A stretch of 64,000 bases of DNA from Lachnospiraceae bacterium (GCA_017561985.1 JAFZAZ010000034.1:22091-86090), one strand, 5' to 3'; shown: positions 1-9,745, numbered from the stretch's first letter. Numbers and translations: made by a program. Notes: generated by a model not told the origin, from the letters alone.

Positions 1-19
1 AAACGATACATTGTAACAT
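1..19 (-). CDS. 5' end of a gene cut by the window edge
   Basis: On the minus strand an ATG at 19-17 follows a strong GGAGG Shine-Dalgarno (complement of 25-29) with 5 bases between them. The frame runs off the left edge after six codons (M-L-Q-C-I-V). It starts 20 bases after the stop of the membrane protein at 40-591, on the same strand, so it is probably the next gene of that operon. Too little is visible to name a product. Confidence 0.6.
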
Positions 20-39
20 GTGCACCTCCGAGTCAGAAA

Positions 40-591
40 CTACAGTCGTGTCAAAAGGAGCAGCATTCCCGCAAGAATGATCGCACAATGAACTATGCGC
101 TGGATCTTAACCTGCTTTTCCGCCTTCTCACGGTTTCCCTCGCGGTATGTGTAATCGGCCACGATCGCAAACATATAACCGACGATCAAAACCACAACGC
201 CGAAAACCTGTGTGTATTTCGATAACGCGGACGATGTATTGCAGAACCAGAATGAGGCGCCTGCGCACAAAAACGCTTTGAGGCCGAAGAGCGTGCATTT
301 CCATTTCTCACGCTCGTATTTCTCGAACAGTTTTTTACGTTTCCACGACGTCTCCTGCCCCTCGTCCGAATCTCCGACTTTCCGCGGATAATAGTTGTCC
401 AGTTGTATAAAGGACGACATCCAGGCAATTCCGTATATAGCCGTGAGAGTCACAGGAAAATATTTGATCATCGAATCCAAAGGTGCTATGGGATTTCCCA
501 TGTCCGCATATGCAACGCCGGTCAGCACCGCCGTCACAACGAGTGCAAACACTGTGAGTATTCCGATCTTGTTTCTTCGATTCATAACCAT
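40..591 (-). CDS. small integral membrane protein, unknown function
   Basis: About 183 residues. I chose the ATG at 591 because AGGGGG lies 5 bases upstream; a second ATG two codons later (585) would have 11-base spacing and is also possible. The open frame extends to 768 but that part overlaps the 3' end of the upstream gene. Hydrophobic stretches near residues 6-25, 35-55, 105-120, 125-145 and at the C-terminus suggest four or five membrane spans, with a charged cytoplasmic loop (KRKKLFEKYEREKWK) in the middle. I do not recognise a family. It follows a 120-residue membrane protein and an MFS permease on the same strand, so a role in the same membrane process is possible but only inferred. 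Confidence 0.7.
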   Translation of the reverse strand: MVMNRRNKIGILTVFALVVTAVLTGVAYADMGNPIAPLDSMIKYFPVTLTAIYGIAWMSSFIQLDNYYPRKVGDSDEGQETSWKRKKLFEKYEREKWKCTLFGLKAFLCAGASFWFCNTSSALSKYTQVFGVVVLIVGYMFAIVADYTYREGNREKAEKQVKIQRIVHCAIILAGMLLLLTRL

Positions 592-638
592 ACCTACCCC
601 CTGATACATTTTCCGTATTGCTGTCAGCCCCCCGACTT

Positions 639-1001
639 TTACAGCAGACACAGAATATCCAAAACCACACCGAGTCCGAACGAAAACACGTTGAGCACGA
701 GCGCAAGCTTGAACGGTTTCGTCTCGCATGCGGTGAGCCAACGACGGTACATCTTCGTCTCCGTCCACACCACAAGCACTTCAAGCACGATCAGCACGGC
801 GTATTTTGCGATCATGCTGCCCGAAAGCTCCTGAACAAAAAATGAGATCGTCACGACGACCGGGTTCGTGATGCAGTTGACTCGAACGACGATGTCCGTG
901 TCCTCCGGCTCCCAGACACCGAGAAACAGGGAAACGGTCACCTCGACCACGATTGTCAGGATCAGGGAAATAATGAGAGACATTGCGAGAGCTTCAAGCA
1001 T
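639..1001 (-). CDS. small membrane protein, unknown function
   Basis: 120 residues with three or four hydrophobic segments (about 5-28, 44-58, 62-76 and 97-120). The ATG at 1001 follows AGGAGAG at good distance. The start overlaps the end of the MFS gene by 8 bases, which indicates translational coupling. No family recognised. A tight operon of an MFS permease with two small membrane proteins is what the sequence shows; whether they work together is inference. Confidence 0.7.
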   Translation of the reverse strand: MLEALAMSLIISLILTIVVEVTVSLFLGVWEPEDTDIVVRVNCITNPVVVTISFFVQELSGSMIAKYAVLIVLEVLVVWTETKMYRRWLTACETKPFKLALVLNVFSFGLGVVLDILCLL

Positions 1002-2097
1002 CCGTACTCTCCTGTTCCGCCTGCTCGTAACAGCGCAGGCCGTACCACACGGCTGCCGCGGACAGCACCGTGACCGTGATCACCACCGGGCGGAGAAACA
1101 GCCATTTTCCGAAGCCGAAGAACACCGGCAACGCACCGAAGAACAATGCCGCCGTAGTCATTCCGAACGCCATGCCGCGCTGCGTCTCATACCGGTTAGC
1201 AAGCGCTGTGAGCGTGACCGGCATCGACATGTTGAACAAAAGAAGCGCCGCGATCCCGCATATCATATTGTCGTAAGCGAATATGAATAAAACCGCGGAA
1301 AATAAAAGCGATGCGACAGTCATCCTGCGCCATCCGAAGAGGTCTCCGAAGATGCCGCCAAGCATTTTCCCGATCACCACGGCGCCGACTGCGACAAGGC
1401 CGATCGCGAAGCTGTTCTTCCACGTAAAATTCATCACAAGCCCGAGTCCGCCGCGGATGCCGATTGTCACGAGCATGCACCACATGAACACGGTTTCTTT
1501 CCGGGAGAGGTCACGGACAACAACTTTCATGTTGCGAATCGCGTATTTGCCGTGAGTTTTTCGATATAAGCAGATTAATAATGCCGCCGAGAAGACAAGC
1601 GCGATGACCGCGATCTCCGTGATCCGGTCCTTCCCGCCGCTGCCGGCAAGCTTACTTCCGTTCGATCCGAGAAAAAGGCCCATCGCTCCCGTTGCCACGT
1701 ATATTCCGGGGAACGTTGCCTTCCGGTTCGAGATGTTGAGTACGTCGATTCCGCCGCCCACATGGAACAGCGCATTGCCGATTCCGGCGACGATCGCGGC
1801 GAGAATCCCGACAGGGCGAAGCGCATACGCGACCGCTATGATCACGCAGCCGTATGCCGATACCAGTGCATTTTTGTCGAGCACATCCGCGTAGATGCCG
1901 ATTGGCAGCTGCATCGCAAACGCAAAGAAATCATAGAGAACAACGACCGCAAAAACCATGTTCGGCCGGTCCGCAAGCTGTTCCGAAAGCTGCATCACGA
2001 CAAGCGCACCGCACGCAAAATCGACGATTGCATGGATGATGCTGTAGAGGCCGACAACACTCAGGTTTCGGATTCCGTTTTTCGCTGCTGCAGTCAT
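994..2097 (-). CDS. MFS-type permease
   Basis: 367 residues with about ten to twelve predicted membrane helices. It resembles the major facilitator superfamily in pattern: a cytoplasmic loop after helix 2 with IGIYADVLDK, which fits the conserved MFS loop 2-3 pattern (G..AD), a long charged central loop (HGKYAIRNMKVVVRDLSRKE, about 187-206), and an equivalent motif in the second half (GGIFGDLFGWRR, about 248-259). It is somewhat short for a 12-helix MFS protein. The substrate cannot be told from sequence. First gene of the cluster with two small membrane proteins downstream. The Shine-Dalgarno (GGAAGAG) is rather far from the ATG at 2097, but no better start is visible. Confidence 0.75.
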   Translation of the reverse strand: MTAAAKNGIRNLSVVGLYSIIHAIVDFACGALVVMQLSEQLADRPNMVFAVVVLYDFFAFAMQLPIGIYADVLDKNALVSAYGCVIIAVAYALRPVGILAAIVAGIGNALFHVGGGIDVLNISNRKATFPGIYVATGAMGLFLGSNGSKLAGSGGKDRITEIAVIALVFSAALLICLYRKTHGKYAIRNMKVVVRDLSRKETVFMWCMLVTIGIRGGLGLVMNFTWKNSFAIGLVAVGAVVIGKMLGGIFGDLFGWRRMTVASLLFSAVLFIFAYDNMICGIAALLLFNMSMPVTLTALANRYETQRGMAFGMTTAALFFGALPVFFGFGKWLFLRPVVITVTVLSAAAVWYGLRCYEQAEQESTDA

Positions 2098-2146
2098 ATC
2101 GCAGGTCTCTTCCCCCTTCGTCCGATCGTTCCGGACTGTCTTCTTC

Positions 2147-2929
2147 CTACCGCATGCTCACTAGATCATTCATCACCGCGATCATTGTCACCACAATGGA
2201 AAAAACAAACGAAAAGCCAAGAAGCGTGAAGGAAAGCCTCTTCGCCCGCCGGATCCACGCGACGATCGACACGATGATAACGATGATCGCAGAAAGCTGG
2301 TAACACCAGACGAATCGGTCAAAAGTAAGGATGTACGCGATTAGGATCAACACGGCGAGATACATCACCGTAAACGCCACGTTGTTCACCGACGTAAGCT
2401 TGCGCTTCCTCGCTTCGTCCGCGCTTTTCACAGACTTCTGCAGGCGGTAGCTTCCGAAGACAAAGAGCAGGACCAAAGCCGTCGCGATGACAAGAGGAAG
2501 TATTCCCTCGTCGTCATAGTACGATTCGGTCAGCGCAAATTGAAGGATGGAAAGAATGACGCCGCCCTCCAGAAGCCACCACGCAAGCTCCTGCTTCCGG
2601 AAAGCCATCAGCACAAGAGAAACAAACAAAAGAAGGACGGCCGGCACTGCGTATGTGCCGTATTCAAACTCCGTCATCTCAAAATACCCGAGCACCAGGG
2701 TCGCTACAAAGATCGAGAAGAACAAGAGCCGCGCCGAAATCTTGCGGCATCTCTCTGCCTCCGTCTCATCGCTTGTCCTGCCCGCGCGCAGCGCAAACGC
2801 ACCGCTCGCCGCAAACGCAGCAATCATCACAAAAGCTGCTATCCACAGTATTGCCTCGAGCGCGGAAAATAAACCTCCGTACTCGTCGCCAACACTCACT
2901 TCGTCCAAAAGACTGATCAATCTCACCAT
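2147..2929 (-). CDS. multi-span membrane protein, unknown function
   Basis: About 260 residues from the ATG at 2929; the open frame extends to an ATG at 2968, which lacks a Shine-Dalgarno. The only visible one (GGAAGG) lies 14 bases before 2929, so the start is uncertain. About eight hydrophobic segments are visible, in pairs with short charged loops (RAGRTSDETEAERCRK near 55-70; KSVKSADEARKRKL near 165-178). No family recognised. It sits between the MFS gene and the TGS-kinase gene on the same strand, with gaps of 49 and 125 bases. Confidence 0.65.
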   Translation of the reverse strand: MVRLISLLDEVSVGDEYGGLFSALEAILWIAAFVMIAAFAASGAFALRAGRTSDETEAERCRKISARLLFFSIFVATLVLGYFEMTEFEYGTYAVPAVLLLFVSLVLMAFRKQELAWWLLEGGVILSILQFALTESYYDDEGILPLVIATALVLLFVFGSYRLQKSVKSADEARKRKLTSVNNVAFTVMYLAVLILIAYILTFDRFVWCYQLSAIIVIIVSIVAWIRRAKRLSFTLLGFSFVFSIVVTMIAVMNDLVSMR

Positions 2930-3054
2930 AACGTCACCATACACCTTCCATGGCAAAACAAAACTCAACGAAACTGTTTACAAAGCACACGCAGAACGCA
3001 AAGAGGACGCCGAGGCCTTCAAATTTGTGCGTGACTTTCCGTTACCCGACCACA

Positions 3055-4701
3055 TCAGACGCGGAACACACTGCCGCCTATGAACTCGCGCAAAATGGCA
3101 TTGTGCGGGACGCTCTCCGACGGCATCGCCAGGAAATACGAAAGCATCTTGAGAAGGCGATTGGCCTCGAGATACTCCGGAGAATTCTCAGGAACACCAT
3201 ACAGAAGCGGCTCGATGTATGTCTTCAGCACGGCAAGCTCATAGACTGCCGCCGAGTTGTACATCACATCCGCGGACTCCTGGTGCGGGAAGATGTGCAT
3301 CTCCTCGCCGCGTCGCACCGAATACCACATTGCGATGGTCTCCGTCGCCGAGGAACCGCGGGTTCTCGCATCGCGCACGATACGGCGGATCAGGCGGACG
3401 TCCGTCGTCGGAATCCGGTTGTGGCGGTCGATGTTGATCTCCGTGAGCGCACTGATGTAGATGCGGAACTTGCTCTCCGCAGGAAGCGAGTACGACAGAC
3501 GATCGTTCAGGCCGTGGATACCCTCGATCACGAGGATATCATCCGGTCCGAGCTGCAGATAATTGCCCTTGTACTCCGGCTTGCCCGTCTTGAAATTGAA
3601 CTCGGGCATCTCGACTCTCTCGCCGTTCAGAAGCTGCGTCATCTGCTTGTTGAACAGCTCGATGTCAAGCGCTTCCAGGCATTCGAAGTCGTAGTTGCCG
3701 AACTCGTCGCGAGGGCAGAACTCCCTGTCGCGGTAATAGTTGTCCAGCGCGATCGGGTGCGGCTTGAAACCGATTGCCCGAAGCTGGATGGAAAGTCTGT
3801 GGGAAAATGAGGTCTTGCCTGAGGACGACGGTCCCGCGATCATGACGAACTTCTTGCCGCCCGCCTCGCGGATCATCTCGGCGATCTCCGCTACTCTCTT
3901 CTCGAACAATGCCTCCTGCAGAAGGATCAGGTCCTCCGCACCGCCGTTTGCGATACAGTCGTTGAGGTCACCGGCGAGCTCGATGCCTACGGCGCCTGCC
4001 CAGGAGTTGGTCTTCCGAAGCGTGTCAAACAGCTTGTCGGAGCTCTTCGCCTCCGGCACCGTCGTTCCGTCTCCGTCCGGCATCAAAACCATGAGACCGC
4101 CCTCGTAAGGAACGATGTCCCAGGAAGTAAGGATACCCGTGGACGCCGGCATATATCCGTAGAAGTAATCGGTGTAGCCGCTCATGCAATAGACGTTGAT
4201 CTTCGAGCTTCCGCGGTAGCGCAGAAGGCGAACCTTGTCGTCCATGCCGTTCTGGCGGAACAAACGAACCGCATTTGCCTTGTTCATGCTCTTCTTCTCG
4301 ATCGCACGGTCCGCCGCGATGAACTCGCGCATTTTCTCCTTCACTTCGCGAAGGAACTCCTCCGTCACCGGATCTCCGTCCTTCTTACAAAAAATGCCGC
4401 TGCCGATCGAGTGTTCCACGGAGATCGCGTTGGTAACTTCCATTCCGTAGCACGCATTCACTGCAGCGAGCATCACAAACAACACGCCGCGCACATACGT
4501 ACGACGCGCATCCGTGTTTGAATAATCCAAAAATTCAATTGTGCTGTCCCAGTAACAATTTTTGAACATCTCCTGGAGCTTGCCGTTCACCTTCGCAAGG
4601 ATCACGCGCTCGCGCCCGGTCGTGACAAATGCGTCCGCGATCTTCGAGAGCGAAGTTCCCTCCGCGATCTCTCTCGTCTCGTTACCGACAGTAATCTTCA
4701 T
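3055..4701 (-). CDS. TGS-domain uridine kinase-like nucleoside kinase
   Basis: 548 residues. An N-terminal TGS-like domain (about 1-60) and a threonyl-tRNA synthetase second-additional-domain-like part (about 65-240, with the HSIGSGIFC region) precede a uridine kinase/phosphoribulokinase domain (about 285-490). The kinase has a P-loop GPSSSGKTSFSHRL near 293-306, the LDNYYRDRE stretch typical of uridine kinases, and VIEGIHGLND, which resembles the Walker B/substrate region. Family knowledge: this architecture is common in Clostridia and Thermotoga and is annotated as nucleoside or uridine kinase; the exact substrate is not settled by sequence. The start has GAGGGGG 9 bases upstream. It lies 25 bases after trmK at the end of the dgt-dnaG-rpoD-trmK cluster. 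Confidence 0.88.
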   Translation of the reverse strand: MKITVGNETREIAEGTSLSKIADAFVTTGRERVILAKVNGKLQEMFKNCYWDSTIEFLDYSNTDARRTYVRGVLFVMLAAVNACYGMEVTNAISVEHSIGSGIFCKKDGDPVTEEFLREVKEKMREFIAADRAIEKKSMNKANAVRLFRQNGMDDKVRLLRYRGSSKINVYCMSGYTDYFYGYMPASTGILTSWDIVPYEGGLMVLMPDGDGTTVPEAKSSDKLFDTLRKTNSWAGAVGIELAGDLNDCIANGGAEDLILLQEALFEKRVAEIAEMIREAGGKKFVMIAGPSSSGKTSFSHRLSIQLRAIGFKPHPIALDNYYRDREFCPRDEFGNYDFECLEALDIELFNKQMTQLLNGERVEMPEFNFKTGKPEYKGNYLQLGPDDILVIEGIHGLNDRLSYSLPAESKFRIYISALTEINIDRHNRIPTTDVRLIRRIVRDARTRGSSATETIAMWYSVRRGEEMHIFPHQESADVMYNSAAVYELAVLKTYIEPLLYGVPENSPEYLEANRLLKMLSYFLAMPSESVPHNAILREFIGGSVFRV

Positions 4702-4726
4702 ACTTGTAACCCCCTCTATATTCGTT

Positions 4727-5437
4727 TTATTGCGCTTCCGCCCCCGAAAGCTTCCGGATCACGCAGGTGAGCTCCGTTAACTCCTCCGTCGCGCTTGCGA
4801 TCCTCGCCTCCGCAGACTCCGTTCCCGCCGATGCAAGCCGCTGCAGCATCGCCGCCTTCTTCTCACACTCCGCAGCGAGCATCGCCAGATACGTCACATC
4901 CCCCTTCTCCGGAAGAATGCGTCCGTACCGGTACTCCGTATCGCTGTACGGTTTCTCCTCGCCGGCACGTTCCGCCCGCATGCATACGTAATATTTTCCG
5001 TCCTCAAAGGTGCACTGCTCGTCGGTGATGGCGTAGCCCATATCATACACATATCTCCGCACCAGTTCCCAGTCGGACTGCGGCTGAAGCACCAGGCACT
5101 CCGCCGCTTCCGCAACTTCTTTCCCTTCGCGCAAAATGCGGTTTGTGAGCTCTCCGCCCATTCCCGCCATCACGATCACCTGCGCCTCGCCGGGAGTGAT
5201 ACCGGCGAGTCCGTCGCAGAGAACGGTCTTCGCGCGCTCCTGCATGTGAAAGAACCGTATGGTCTCCTCCGCCTTCGCAAGAGGTCCCTTGCGGACGTCG
5301 CAGGCGTATGCATATTTTGCGATCCCCTCGCGCAGCAGCCATACGCTCAGATACGCGTGATCGCAGCCGATATCCGCTACTGCCTCGCAGGGCTTAACCA
5401 TGTCCGCAACCATGCGGAGGCGCCCGGAAAGTCTCAT
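4727..5437 (-). CDS. trmK: tRNA (adenine(22)-N1)-methyltransferase TrmK
   Basis: 236 residues. The N-terminus MRLSGRLRMVADMV followed by ADIGCDHAYLSVWL is characteristic of TrmK; the D-I-G-C-D-H stretch (about 22-27) is the SAM-binding motif I. The motif IVMAGMGGELTNRIL (about 107-121) is also typical. TrmK makes m1A at position 22 of bacterial tRNAs using SAM. The C-terminal third is helical, as in the family. The start has AAAGGAG 7 bases upstream. It lies 40 bases downstream of rpoD, the usual Firmicutes position. Confidence 0.93.
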   Translation of the reverse strand: MRLSGRLRMVADMVKPCEAVADIGCDHAYLSVWLLREGIAKYAYACDVRKGPLAKAEETIRFFHMQERAKTVLCDGLAGITPGEAQVIVMAGMGGELTNRILREGKEVAEAAECLVLQPQSDWELVRRYVYDMGYAITDEQCTFEDGKYYVCMRAERAGEEKPYSDTEYRYGRILPEKGDVTYLAMLAAECEKKAAMLQRLASAGTESAEARIASATEELTELTCVIRKLSGAEAQ

Positions 5438-5477
5438 TTTGCGACTCCTTTACTCTGTCCTGCGGCCGTCAAAACGA

Positions 5478-6788
5478 TCAATCGTTGAGATAGTCGCGAA
5501 GTTTCTTGCTTCGGTTCGGATGATGCAGCTTACGGATTGCTTTTGCCTCGATCTGGCGGATACGCTCACGCGTGACGTCGAAGTCCTTGCCGACATCCTC
5601 GAGCGTCTTCGGCGGCTGTCCATCAAGACCGTAGCGCATGATCAGTACCTTGCGTTCGCGCTCCGTGAGCGTCTGCATAACTTCCATGAGCTGCTCGTGG
5701 AGGAACGAACTTGTCGCAGCCTCCTCAGGCTGAAGCGTCTTCTCGTCCACAATGAAATCGCCGAGATGGCTGTCTTCCTCCTCGCCGATCGGTGTCTCCA
5801 TCGACACCGGATCCTGCGCTATTTTCCGAATCTCCTCGACGCGGCGCGCGGACATCTTCATTCGTGCTGCGATCTCGTCGATGCTGGGCTCCCTGCCGAG
5901 CTCCTGAAGAAGCTGGCGCTCCGTGCGGTTGACGCGGTTGATCGTCTCAACCATGTGAACCGGGATGCGGATGGTTCTCGCCTGATCCGCGATCGCTCGC
6001 GTGATCGATTGGCGGATCCACCACGTCGCATACGTGGAGAACTTGTAGCCCTTGTGATAGTCAAATTTTTCAACGGCCTTGAGAAGGCCGAGGTTTCCTT
6101 CCTGGATCAGATCCTGCAGGTGCATACCGCGGCCGATGTATTTCTTTGCGATGCTCACGACGAGTCGCAGATTGGCCTCCGCAAGACGCTTGCGCGCGCG
6201 GGTGTCGCCCTGTTCCATGCGCTCCGCGAGGCTCATCTCCTCCTCGGCGGTCAGAAGCGGAATGCTTCCGATCTCCTTGAGGTACATGCGCACCGAGTCC
6301 TCCGTGGTCAGCTCGTCGCCGTTGCCCTTATCGATGTCCGTATCCTCCGAGAGCGCATCCGCATCGTCGTTGACGATCGTCACGCCCTTGCCGGAGCAAT
6401 ACTCATAGATGTCGGCGAGCGTCTCGGGGTTCGCGGCATTGTCCTTCACAGCGTCCTCGATCTCCTGCCAGTCGAGCTCTCCGCCGCGCTCAAGCGCACC
6501 TGCGATCAACTCGTCAAGCTTCGGCTGCACACGCTCAAAACGCTCTCTGCGTTTGCGGGGCGCATCCTCCTCCGGAGCGTCCGCAAGCAGGAGCTCGTCG
6601 CCATCGCCGATCTCCGCACCAATGTCAATACCATCCGCAAAATCCGGCTCCGTATCGTCGGCGCCCGGAAAATCATCAAATCCGTCGCTCTCGGAATACT
6701 CATCCGAGAGAACGTCATTGAGTTCGGCGTCGCTGCCCATTCGCTCTTCCGCTTCCATCATCTCATCCGACAATCTCATCTTTGCCAT
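5478..6788 (-). CDS. rpoD: primary sigma factor SigA/RpoD
   Basis: 436 residues. The N-terminal 150 residues are acidic (region 1.1 type). Region 1.2 includes [12 protein letters not shown], and region 2 runs from [19 protein letters not shown] to the core-binding and -10 recognition stretch with [14 protein letters not shown]. Region 3 has [12 protein letters not shown]. Region 4 ends in the -35-recognising helix-turn-helix ([20 protein letters not shown], near 400-420). These are the marks of the housekeeping sigma factor. It follows dnaG by 29 bases, as in other Firmicutes macromolecular synthesis operons. Its AAAGGGG Shine-Dalgarno decides the ATG at 6788. Confidence 0.97.
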   Translation of the reverse strand: MAKMRLSDEMMEAEERMGSDAELNDVLSDEYSESDGFDDFPGADDTEPDFADGIDIGAEIGDGDELLLADAPEEDAPRKRRERFERVQPKLDELIAGALERGGELDWQEIEDAVKDNAANPETLADIYEYCSGKGVTIVNDDADALSEDTDIDKGNGDELTTEDSVRMYLKEIGSIPLLTAEEEMSLAERMEQGDTRARKRLAEANLRLVVSIAKKYIGRGMHLQDLIQEGNLGLLKAVEKFDYHKGYKFSTYATWWIRQSITRAIADQARTIRIPVHMVETINRVNRTERQLLQELGREPSIDEIAARMKMSARRVEEIRKIAQDPVSMETPIGEEEDSHLGDFIVDEKTLQPEEAATSSFLHEQLMEVMQTLTERERKVLIMRYGLDGQPPKTLEDVGKDFDVTRERIRQIEAKAIRKLHHPNRSKKLRDYLND

Positions 6789-6817
6789 GGTAAACCCCTT
6801 TCCCGTTTCCGGTTAAA

Positions 6818-8662
6818 TCAATACCTCTCCCGCATCAGCTTTATCTTCCAGTTCTTGACTTCGGCCGCCTTGCGGACCGCGTCCATAACCGCTCTGCTGT
6901 CTCCGGCACGCTCCGCGCGCTCGCGCTCGTCCCGGTAATACTGCGTCATGATCTTTACGACCGTGTCCGCGACCGCCCTGCGGATCTGCTCCGTCTCGAT
7001 GCGGTCCGCCTCCGTCGCTGCGAGCATCTCGGCCACGAGTCTCTGTTCCTCGACAGTCTCGTAACGCGAGCTGAGCTCCGCCGCGTCGATCACGCGATCC
7101 GGCGGTGCCTCGTAGCACCTCGCCATCACTTCGCGGTAAACCTTCCCCGTAAGATTGTCCGGCTTCACATACTGCCGCACCGTTGCGCGTGCCGCGGGGT
7201 GCGCTGCCAGTATCGAAAGCAGAACATTTTGAGCCTGCAATATGCCTTCCTCGGCCGGTTTGGATGCCCCGGTTACGGTGACAACCTCTCCGTCGCCGTT
7301 GACGCGCTCCTTCGGAGGCGCCGGCGGTGCCTCGGGCTTCGGCGTCGACCTCGCATTCTGGATCGCCGCATTCAAGTCGGCGCGGAAATCATCAAGGTTG
7401 ATGTCGTACTCCCTGCAGAACGCCTTGCTGTACTCGCTCCGCTCCACGCGGTCTTTGAAGCGCAGCATCCAATGCGCGATCTCCTTGCTGAAGCGGCTCT
7501 TCTTCGAAGGATCCTCCATCCAGTTTTTGTACCGCGGATCGAGGTCTTCCTTCCGATAACGGTCCGCGATGTAACGGATTTCAAACTCGAAGCTTGCGGA
7601 CGCCTTCTCAATGCGCTTCTCGTACTCCGCCGCGCCGAGGTCCCGCAAGAACTCGTCGGGGTCCTTGTAAGGCCGCATATCCACGATCCGCGCGTGTACG
7701 CCGACCTCGTAGAGCATCGGTATCGCACGGTTGATGGCCTTCTGTCCCGCCTCGTCCGAGTCGTACGTGAGCACGACCTCGGTCCGGTACCGGGAGATCA
7801 GTTTGGCCTGCTGTTCCGTGAGTGCGGTTCCCAGCGTTGCGATCGCACAGTCAAACCCGGCCTGCACGAGCGCGATGACGTCCATATACCCTTCGCAGAG
7901 GATGAAATACGGTCTTCGGCTGCGCCGCGCCGTATTCAGGTTGTAAAGATTCCGGCTTTTGTCGAAGATCAGCGATTCCGGCGAGTTCAGATATTTGGGC
8001 TTCGCGTCCCCCATGACGCGCCCGCCGAATGCGATCACCTTGCCGTTCTGGTCAAAGATCGGGAACATTACCCGGTTGAAAAACTTGTCGCCCACGCCCC
8101 CGTTTTCACGGAAGGTGAACAACCCGCTCTCCGCGAGGAAAGGATCGTCGTAACGGTCCTTCACCGCGCTGTAGAGCGTTCCGTCGCTGAAGCCGAGCCC
8201 GAAATCGCGCATCGTCTTCGCCTGAAGCGCACGTCCCGCAAGATACTCGAGTCCGTGTCTTCCCTCGTCGGAGCGAAGTTTGCGGAAATAGTATTCCGCA
8301 GCCTCCTTGTAGAGCGCCATCATGCGCTCCTTCTTGGACCGGTTCACACGCGCGGCCTCGGAGTCGTCCCTCTCGGGAAGCTTGTAGCCGACGCGGTCCG
8401 CAAGGATGCGCAGCGCCTCGGGAAATGAGACGTTCTCGTACTCCATCACGAACGTGAACACGTTGCCGCCCTTGTGGCAGCCGAAGCAATGGAAAATCTG
8501 TCTTGCAGGATTGACATTGAACGACGGCGTCTTCTCGTTGTGGAACGGGCACAGACCGACAAAGTTCGATGAACTTTTGTGCAGCGTGATATAGGAACCG
8601 ATCACCGACACAATGTCGTTTCGGCTCCGCACCTCATCCACAATGGAATCCGGATAATACAT
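6818..8662 (-). CDS. dnaG: DNA primase DnaG
   Basis: About 614 residues. The N-terminal zinc finger shows CPFHNEKTPSFNV then FHCFGCHKGG (CHC2 ligands C-x2-H and C-x2-C, about 38-66). The Toprim catalytic core follows, with EGYMDVIALVQAG (catalytic Glu) near 260-272 and TYDSDEAGQKA (the metal-binding DxD) near 302-312. The C-terminal part is the DnaB-helicase-binding region. It synthesises RNA primers at the fork. I chose ATG 8662 rather than TTG 8668: GGGGAG lies 10 bases before the ATG, only 4 before the TTG, and the upstream dgt stop falls 2 bases before this ATG. Confidence 0.96.
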   Translation of the reverse strand: MYYPDSIVDEVRSRNDIVSVIGSYITLHKSSSNFVGLCPFHNEKTPSFNVNPARQIFHCFGCHKGGNVFTFVMEYENVSFPEALRILADRVGYKLPERDDSEAARVNRSKKERMMALYKEAAEYYFRKLRSDEGRHGLEYLAGRALQAKTMRDFGLGFSDGTLYSAVKDRYDDPFLAESGLFTFRENGGVGDKFFNRVMFPIFDQNGKVIAFGGRVMGDAKPKYLNSPESLIFDKSRNLYNLNTARRSRRPYFILCEGYMDVIALVQAGFDCAIATLGTALTEQQAKLISRYRTEVVLTYDSDEAGQKAINRAIPMLYEVGVHARIVDMRPYKDPDEFLRDLGAAEYEKRIEKASASFEFEIRYIADRYRKEDLDPRYKNWMEDPSKKSRFSKEIAHWMLRFKDRVERSEYSKAFCREYDINLDDFRADLNAAIQNARSTPKPEAPPAPPKERVNGDGEVVTVTGASKPAEEGILQAQNVLLSILAAHPAARATVRQYVKPDNLTGKVYREVMARCYEAPPDRVIDAAELSSRYETVEEQRLVAEMLAATEADRIETEQIRRAVADTVVKIMTQYYRDERERAERAGDSRAVMDAVRKAAEVKNWKIKLMRERY

Positions 8663-8664
8663 CG

Positions 8665-9678
8665 TCAATACACTCCCCAGGCCTTCGGTATCATAAGCTC
8701 CTCGTACGTCATCACGGCAAATTTGTCCGTCATCCCCGCGACGTAGTCGGAAACCACCTGCTCCTTCTTCTCACCGGCGTCGATCATGCGCCGGAACTCC
8801 TCCGGCAGCGCCTCCGTATGGTCCGTGTAGTAACCGTACAGATGCTCCACCAGCCGCTCCGCCTTCGCCTCCTGGCCCTTGGCCACGGGGTTGGTGTACA
8901 CGTTCTCAAACATGTACCTGCGAAGCGCCTTAAAACCTTCTTCCATCTCAGCGGACATGAGGATTTCCTCACAGTCCTTGCTGTTCATCACGATGTCGTG
9001 CACAAGCGTGTTCAGACGCTCTTTCAGCGAGTGCCCCAGAAGGTCCGTCAGTTCCTTCGGAATGTCGCTCTCGCAAATGATGTGTCCGCGGATGGCATCG
9101 TCGATATCGTGGTTGACATATGCAAATTTGTCGGCAAATCTTACTACATCGCCCTCGAGCGTCATCGGCTTGCCGACCGTCTGGTGATTCAATATTCCGT
9201 CGAGCACTTCCCTCGTCAGATTGAGCCCGGCGCCGTCCTTCTCAAGCACCGATACAACGCGGACGCTCTGCTCGTTGTGTTTAAATCCGAGAGGACATAC
9301 CCTCGCGAGTGCACGTTCGCCCGCATGGCCGAACGGCGTGTGTCCGAGGTCATGCCCCAGAGCGATCGCCTCCGTGAGGTCCTCGTTCAAAAGAAGCGCC
9401 TTCGAGATCGAGCGCGCGATCTGCGACACTTCCAGCGTGTGCGTCATGCGCGTGCGGTAATGGTCGCCCTCAGGAGTGAGAAAGACCTGCGTCTTGTCCT
9501 TGAGCCTTCGGAACGCCTTGCAATGAATGATTCTGTCGCGGTCGCGCTGATACACCGTGCGGATGTCGCACGGTTCCTCGTCGCGCAGTCGCCCGAGCGA
9601 CTCGTCGGCATGCGCGGCGCACGGCCGCAGCATCTGATGTTCTCGCTGTTCCAGCATGCTTCGGATATTGGACGGCAT
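8665..9678 (-). CDS. dgt: dGTPase-like deoxynucleotide triphosphohydrolase (HD domain)
   Basis: 337 residues. The HD-domain metal ligands are visible: RTRMTHTLEVSQIARSIS (His, about 76-93), then GHDLGHTPFGHAGERAL (H-D and downstream His, about 108-124), and a late Asp in YVNHDIDDAIRGHII. The start region with RTVYQRDRDRIIHCKAFRRL is typical of the dGTPase-like family (Dgt type 2/3). It hydrolyses dNTPs to nucleosides and tripolyphosphate; the exact substrate range is not visible. First gene of the dgt-dnaG-rpoD-trmK set, with GGGGGAG 7 bases before the ATG and a promoter at 9710-9738. Confidence 0.92.
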   Translation of the reverse strand: MPSNIRSMLEQREHQMLRPCAAHADESLGRLRDEEPCDIRTVYQRDRDRIIHCKAFRRLKDKTQVFLTPEGDHYRTRMTHTLEVSQIARSISKALLLNEDLTEAIALGHDLGHTPFGHAGERALARVCPLGFKHNEQSVRVVSVLEKDGAGLNLTREVLDGILNHQTVGKPMTLEGDVVRFADKFAYVNHDIDDAIRGHIICESDIPKELTDLLGHSLKERLNTLVHDIVMNSKDCEEILMSAEMEEGFKALRRYMFENVYTNPVAKGQEAKAERLVEHLYGYYTDHTEALPEEFRRMIDAGEKKEQVVSDYVAGMTDKFAVMTYEELMIPKAWGVY

Positions 9679-9709
9679 GAAACACTCCCCCTTATACGCA
9701 TGATGGCTT

Positions 9710-9738
9710 ATTATACCACAATACTGCGTTTTCGTAAA
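9710..9738 (-). promoter_or_regulatory. sigma-A promoter for dgt-dnaG-rpoD
   Basis: On the minus strand TTTACG (9738-9733), a 17-base spacer and TATAAT (9715-9710), preceded by TGTGG, giving an extended -10. It lies 32 bases before the dgt ATG. It is back to back with the promoter of the FHA-SEDS gene. Confidence 0.7.
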
Positions 9739-9745
9739 GATTCTG

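Noticed and set aside
5400..6938. A 512-codon frame opposite rpoD
   Set aside because: rpoD is unmistakable on the other strand; no start signal or domain on this one.
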